From the NCBI GenBank assembly GCA_026210745.1, contig CP110630.1:868001-932000 (forward strand): a stretch of DNA of 64,000 bases. Direction: 5' to 3'. Origin of the DNA: Exobasidium rhododendri. Taxonomy: Eukaryota; Basidiomycota; Exobasidiomycetes; Exobasidiales; Exobasidiaceae. Below are positions 62,395-64,000 of this stretch, piece by piece. Numbering within the stretch: position 1 is the stretch's first letter; each line of letters starts with the position of its first letter. Below the pieces are notes generated by a model. That model worked only from the letters and a program-made list of their open reading frames with translations, was not told the origin of the DNA and did not search any database. The position numbers and the translations under genes were made by a program.

Positions 62395-64000
62395 TCATTG
62401 ATTCCAGTCCCACAGCCATTCTGCTAAGTCGAATCTCGCTCGCTGACTTACTTGACTTATGGCGTCGTAGATAACGTTTGTTCTGAATAAAGTCGTGCCC
62501 TCCAATCTCTCCACAGCACCGACTCGGACCAAGAAGTTCATTCGAATCAAGCTGTTGATGTTCTCCATTATTACCACGCTCTTGCTTTTGGCTTCCCATA
62601 GATCACTCTTGGCTTGACTTTCATCCTCTCCCATCCATGTTTGCACCTCTGGACCTGCTTCCGTCATCAGGGATTGGAAGATACTGAGCAGTCGGTCTAA
62701 AGCAAAAGTCTTTGGTCCGAGCATCTCTTGACGATTTCGACTGCCACCGCTGACCCCTCCTCCCTTTCTCTTCCCTATGCGCCTTTTCTTCTTTCCTGCA
62801 TCAGGGTGCCCGTCCGTACGCCGGTTGTAGCCTTCCGGTAGTAGAGCGGACTCATCTCGAACGAAGTATCGTACGTCCAACCGAGCCGGATTGTATGAAG
62901 CCAGAAAGGAAGCCAAGAGTAGAAAGGAGGATATCGTAGGAAGAATGATAGGCCTGATAATAGGACGAGGTCGCTTTGTTGCAGCGAGCGTAGCTTCTTC
63001 TGCATCCTGCCACTCAAGCTTGACTCGGGCCACCATCTGGTTGATCCAGTCTGATGGACCGACTTCCCTTGTGTACAAGCGTGACAACGCATCACGAAAG
63101 AGGTAGGAGCCCCTCGTCAGAAGAGCGTGAAGCTTGGTGACCGGCACTGCACCTTGAAGTACCGGTTCGATAAAGGGGTACCAGACGCAGCATGCCAGCA
63201 ACCGGATCTCTCCCAAATCTCGAATATCACCTGCGAAGGAATCATACGCTACTGCTACATAAGTAGAGTGTAGGCGAACAAGTAGACTCATGGTCTCTGT
63301 ATGCCTTTTGTCTGATTTGATCAGGTTTTCTGCATCCAATTCCAGCGAAGCGAGCGCTTCCGCCTTGGTAAGTCGAGGAAAGGGAACGACGAGGGCATCA
63401 TCCAAGCCAACACCTCGTGTCATTCTGAAGTGCGAGATAGCGAGGCTGCTGATAGTGACGAGGGTGAAGTGACCTCGTGCATGGATCTGATAGTAATAAG
63501 GAAAGCGGAAGTAAGTATGTCATTTTCGGGGAAAGGAAAGAGTGGGTATCGAAGTCTCACTGTTTCGGCCATACTGTAGACGGCTTCCATAAGTGGCTCC
63601 GGCCAGATATCTCTCATCCGTTCTGCTCGATGTATGATGAAGATAAGTTTACCGTTGTCCCTGACGATCCCTTCGACTACTCTTGTAAGGAAGCCGAGGA
63701 ATTGATCGAGGGAGTCGTCAAAGTGAGCAGGGACAGAAGCTGCTTCTGCCTTGCTAAGACTGTCCCAGACGTGAGTGAAAAGCGATCGAGATGTTGAGCA
63801 GACGAGGGGGTCAATCTCGACTACTATAGTGGGCGAGGCGATCACTTCACGAAGAAGTTGAAGCGTTGAATCAGGACAGTTCGGATCGTAGAGGTGGATT
63901 AGCGCTGGTAGTGACTGACCAGGCTGTTTCGAGTTCTCGTCAGTGTCACTTTGAATCTGAGTGTCTCTATTTTCCTGCTCACCTGAAGCAGCACGTCTGC
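62395..64000 (-). CDS. ORC5: Origin recognition complex subunit 5 (5' end beyond the right edge)
   Basis: AAA+-like subunit of the replication origin complex. Exons seen: 64000-63983 (incomplete), 63923-63561 and 63486-62395 (introns 59 and 74 nt, phase 0), 490 residues in total. Order: VLLQPGQSLPALIHLYDP at the position where Orc5 normally has its Walker A loop, IASPTIVVEIDPLVCSTSRS, FDDSLDQFLGFLTRVVEGIV, LIFIIHRAERMRDIWPEPLM at the Walker B position, HFTLVTISSLAISHFRMTRG, then the C-terminal domain with ISSFLLLASFLASYNPARLD and INSLIRMNFLVRVGAVERLE. The ending VIYDAISQVSQRARFDLAEW matches the winged-helix end of Orc5. Walker A (GxxxxGKT) is replaced by DPNCPDSTL and Walker B Asp by His, so ATP binding is probably lost. 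Confidence 0.88.

Noticed and set aside
62395-62455. A last short intron in ORC5 beginning at a GTAAGT near the C terminus
   Set aside because: The only fitting acceptor would give a 28-nt intron, too short, and the unspliced reading matches the Orc5 C terminus.

Overview
The window is nuclear DNA of a fungus, most probably a basidiomycete. The evidence is short spliceosomal introns (about 60-105 nt, GTGAGT/GTAAGT-type donors, CTGAC/CTAAT-like branch sites, CAG/TAG acceptors), Ser- and Gln-rich low-complexity tracts inside conserved proteins, and a full set of fungal housekeeping orthologues (PacC, Get1, Bos1, Orc5, Glc8, Alo1, Trm10, Ncs6, Elp4, Rrp5, Rrp8). Several multi-kilobase genes carry no intron or only one, which fits an Ustilaginomycotina-type smut or yeast-like relative better than an intron-rich mushroom; this placement is inference. 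Genes were assembled by hand by joining exons so that phase and family motifs agree. Exon coordinates are predictions without transcript support.

Layout. 1-8.7 kb: RPB2 (minus, runs off the left edge) faces RPB6 (plus), followed by a large LRR-RhoGEF gene (minus). 8.7-12.7 kb: a gene-poor stretch of about 4 kb. 12.7-17.6 kb: a 1,596-residue NRPS-like protein with an AMP-ligase domain, a carrier domain and three membrane/left-handed-beta-helix units, the architecture of the Pls/PosA (epsilon-poly-lysine synthetase) family. 18-23.4 kb: GET1, a DUF7137 secreted/membrane protein and a BDP1 that also carries HMG-box sequence. 23.5 kb: an intron-containing tRNA-Ile(UAU) and then four copies of a 22-bp tandem repeat. 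24.2-26.2 kb: a SUR7/PalI-type tetraspanner and a pogo-type MITE. 26.3-31.6 kb: TRM10 and NCS6 head to head, DDAH (tail-overlapping NCS6) and RRP8. 31.9-39.2 kb: a YDR124W/HrmA-associated-type protein, ELP4 and an acyl-CoA dehydrogenase. 39.4-54 kb: RRP5, ALO1, GLC8, cytosolic AspRS and a GTPBP1-type GTPase. 54.3-64 kb: PacC/Rim101, CNS1/TTC4, a hypothetical gene, BOS1 and most of ORC5 (minus, runs off the right edge).

How the genes fit together. The window is rich in transcription and translation machinery: two RNA polymerase subunits, a Pol III initiation factor, a tRNA, three tRNA-modification proteins (Trm10 for m1G9; Ncs6 and Elp4, which both act on wobble uridine U34), two rRNA-processing factors, an aminoacyl-tRNA synthetase and a translational-type GTPase. 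No secondary-metabolite cluster surrounds the NRPS-like gene. Mobile DNA is limited to the single MITE that I can support.

Most unusual items: the eukaryotic Pls-like synthetase with a duplicated adenylation C-subdomain, the HMG-box/Bdp1 fusion, an Orc5 whose Walker A and Walker B positions are both degenerate, the MITE with intact TA duplications, the acceptor-stem mismatch in the intron-containing tRNA-Ile(UAU), and a CNS1 gene whose first coding exon is just the start codon.
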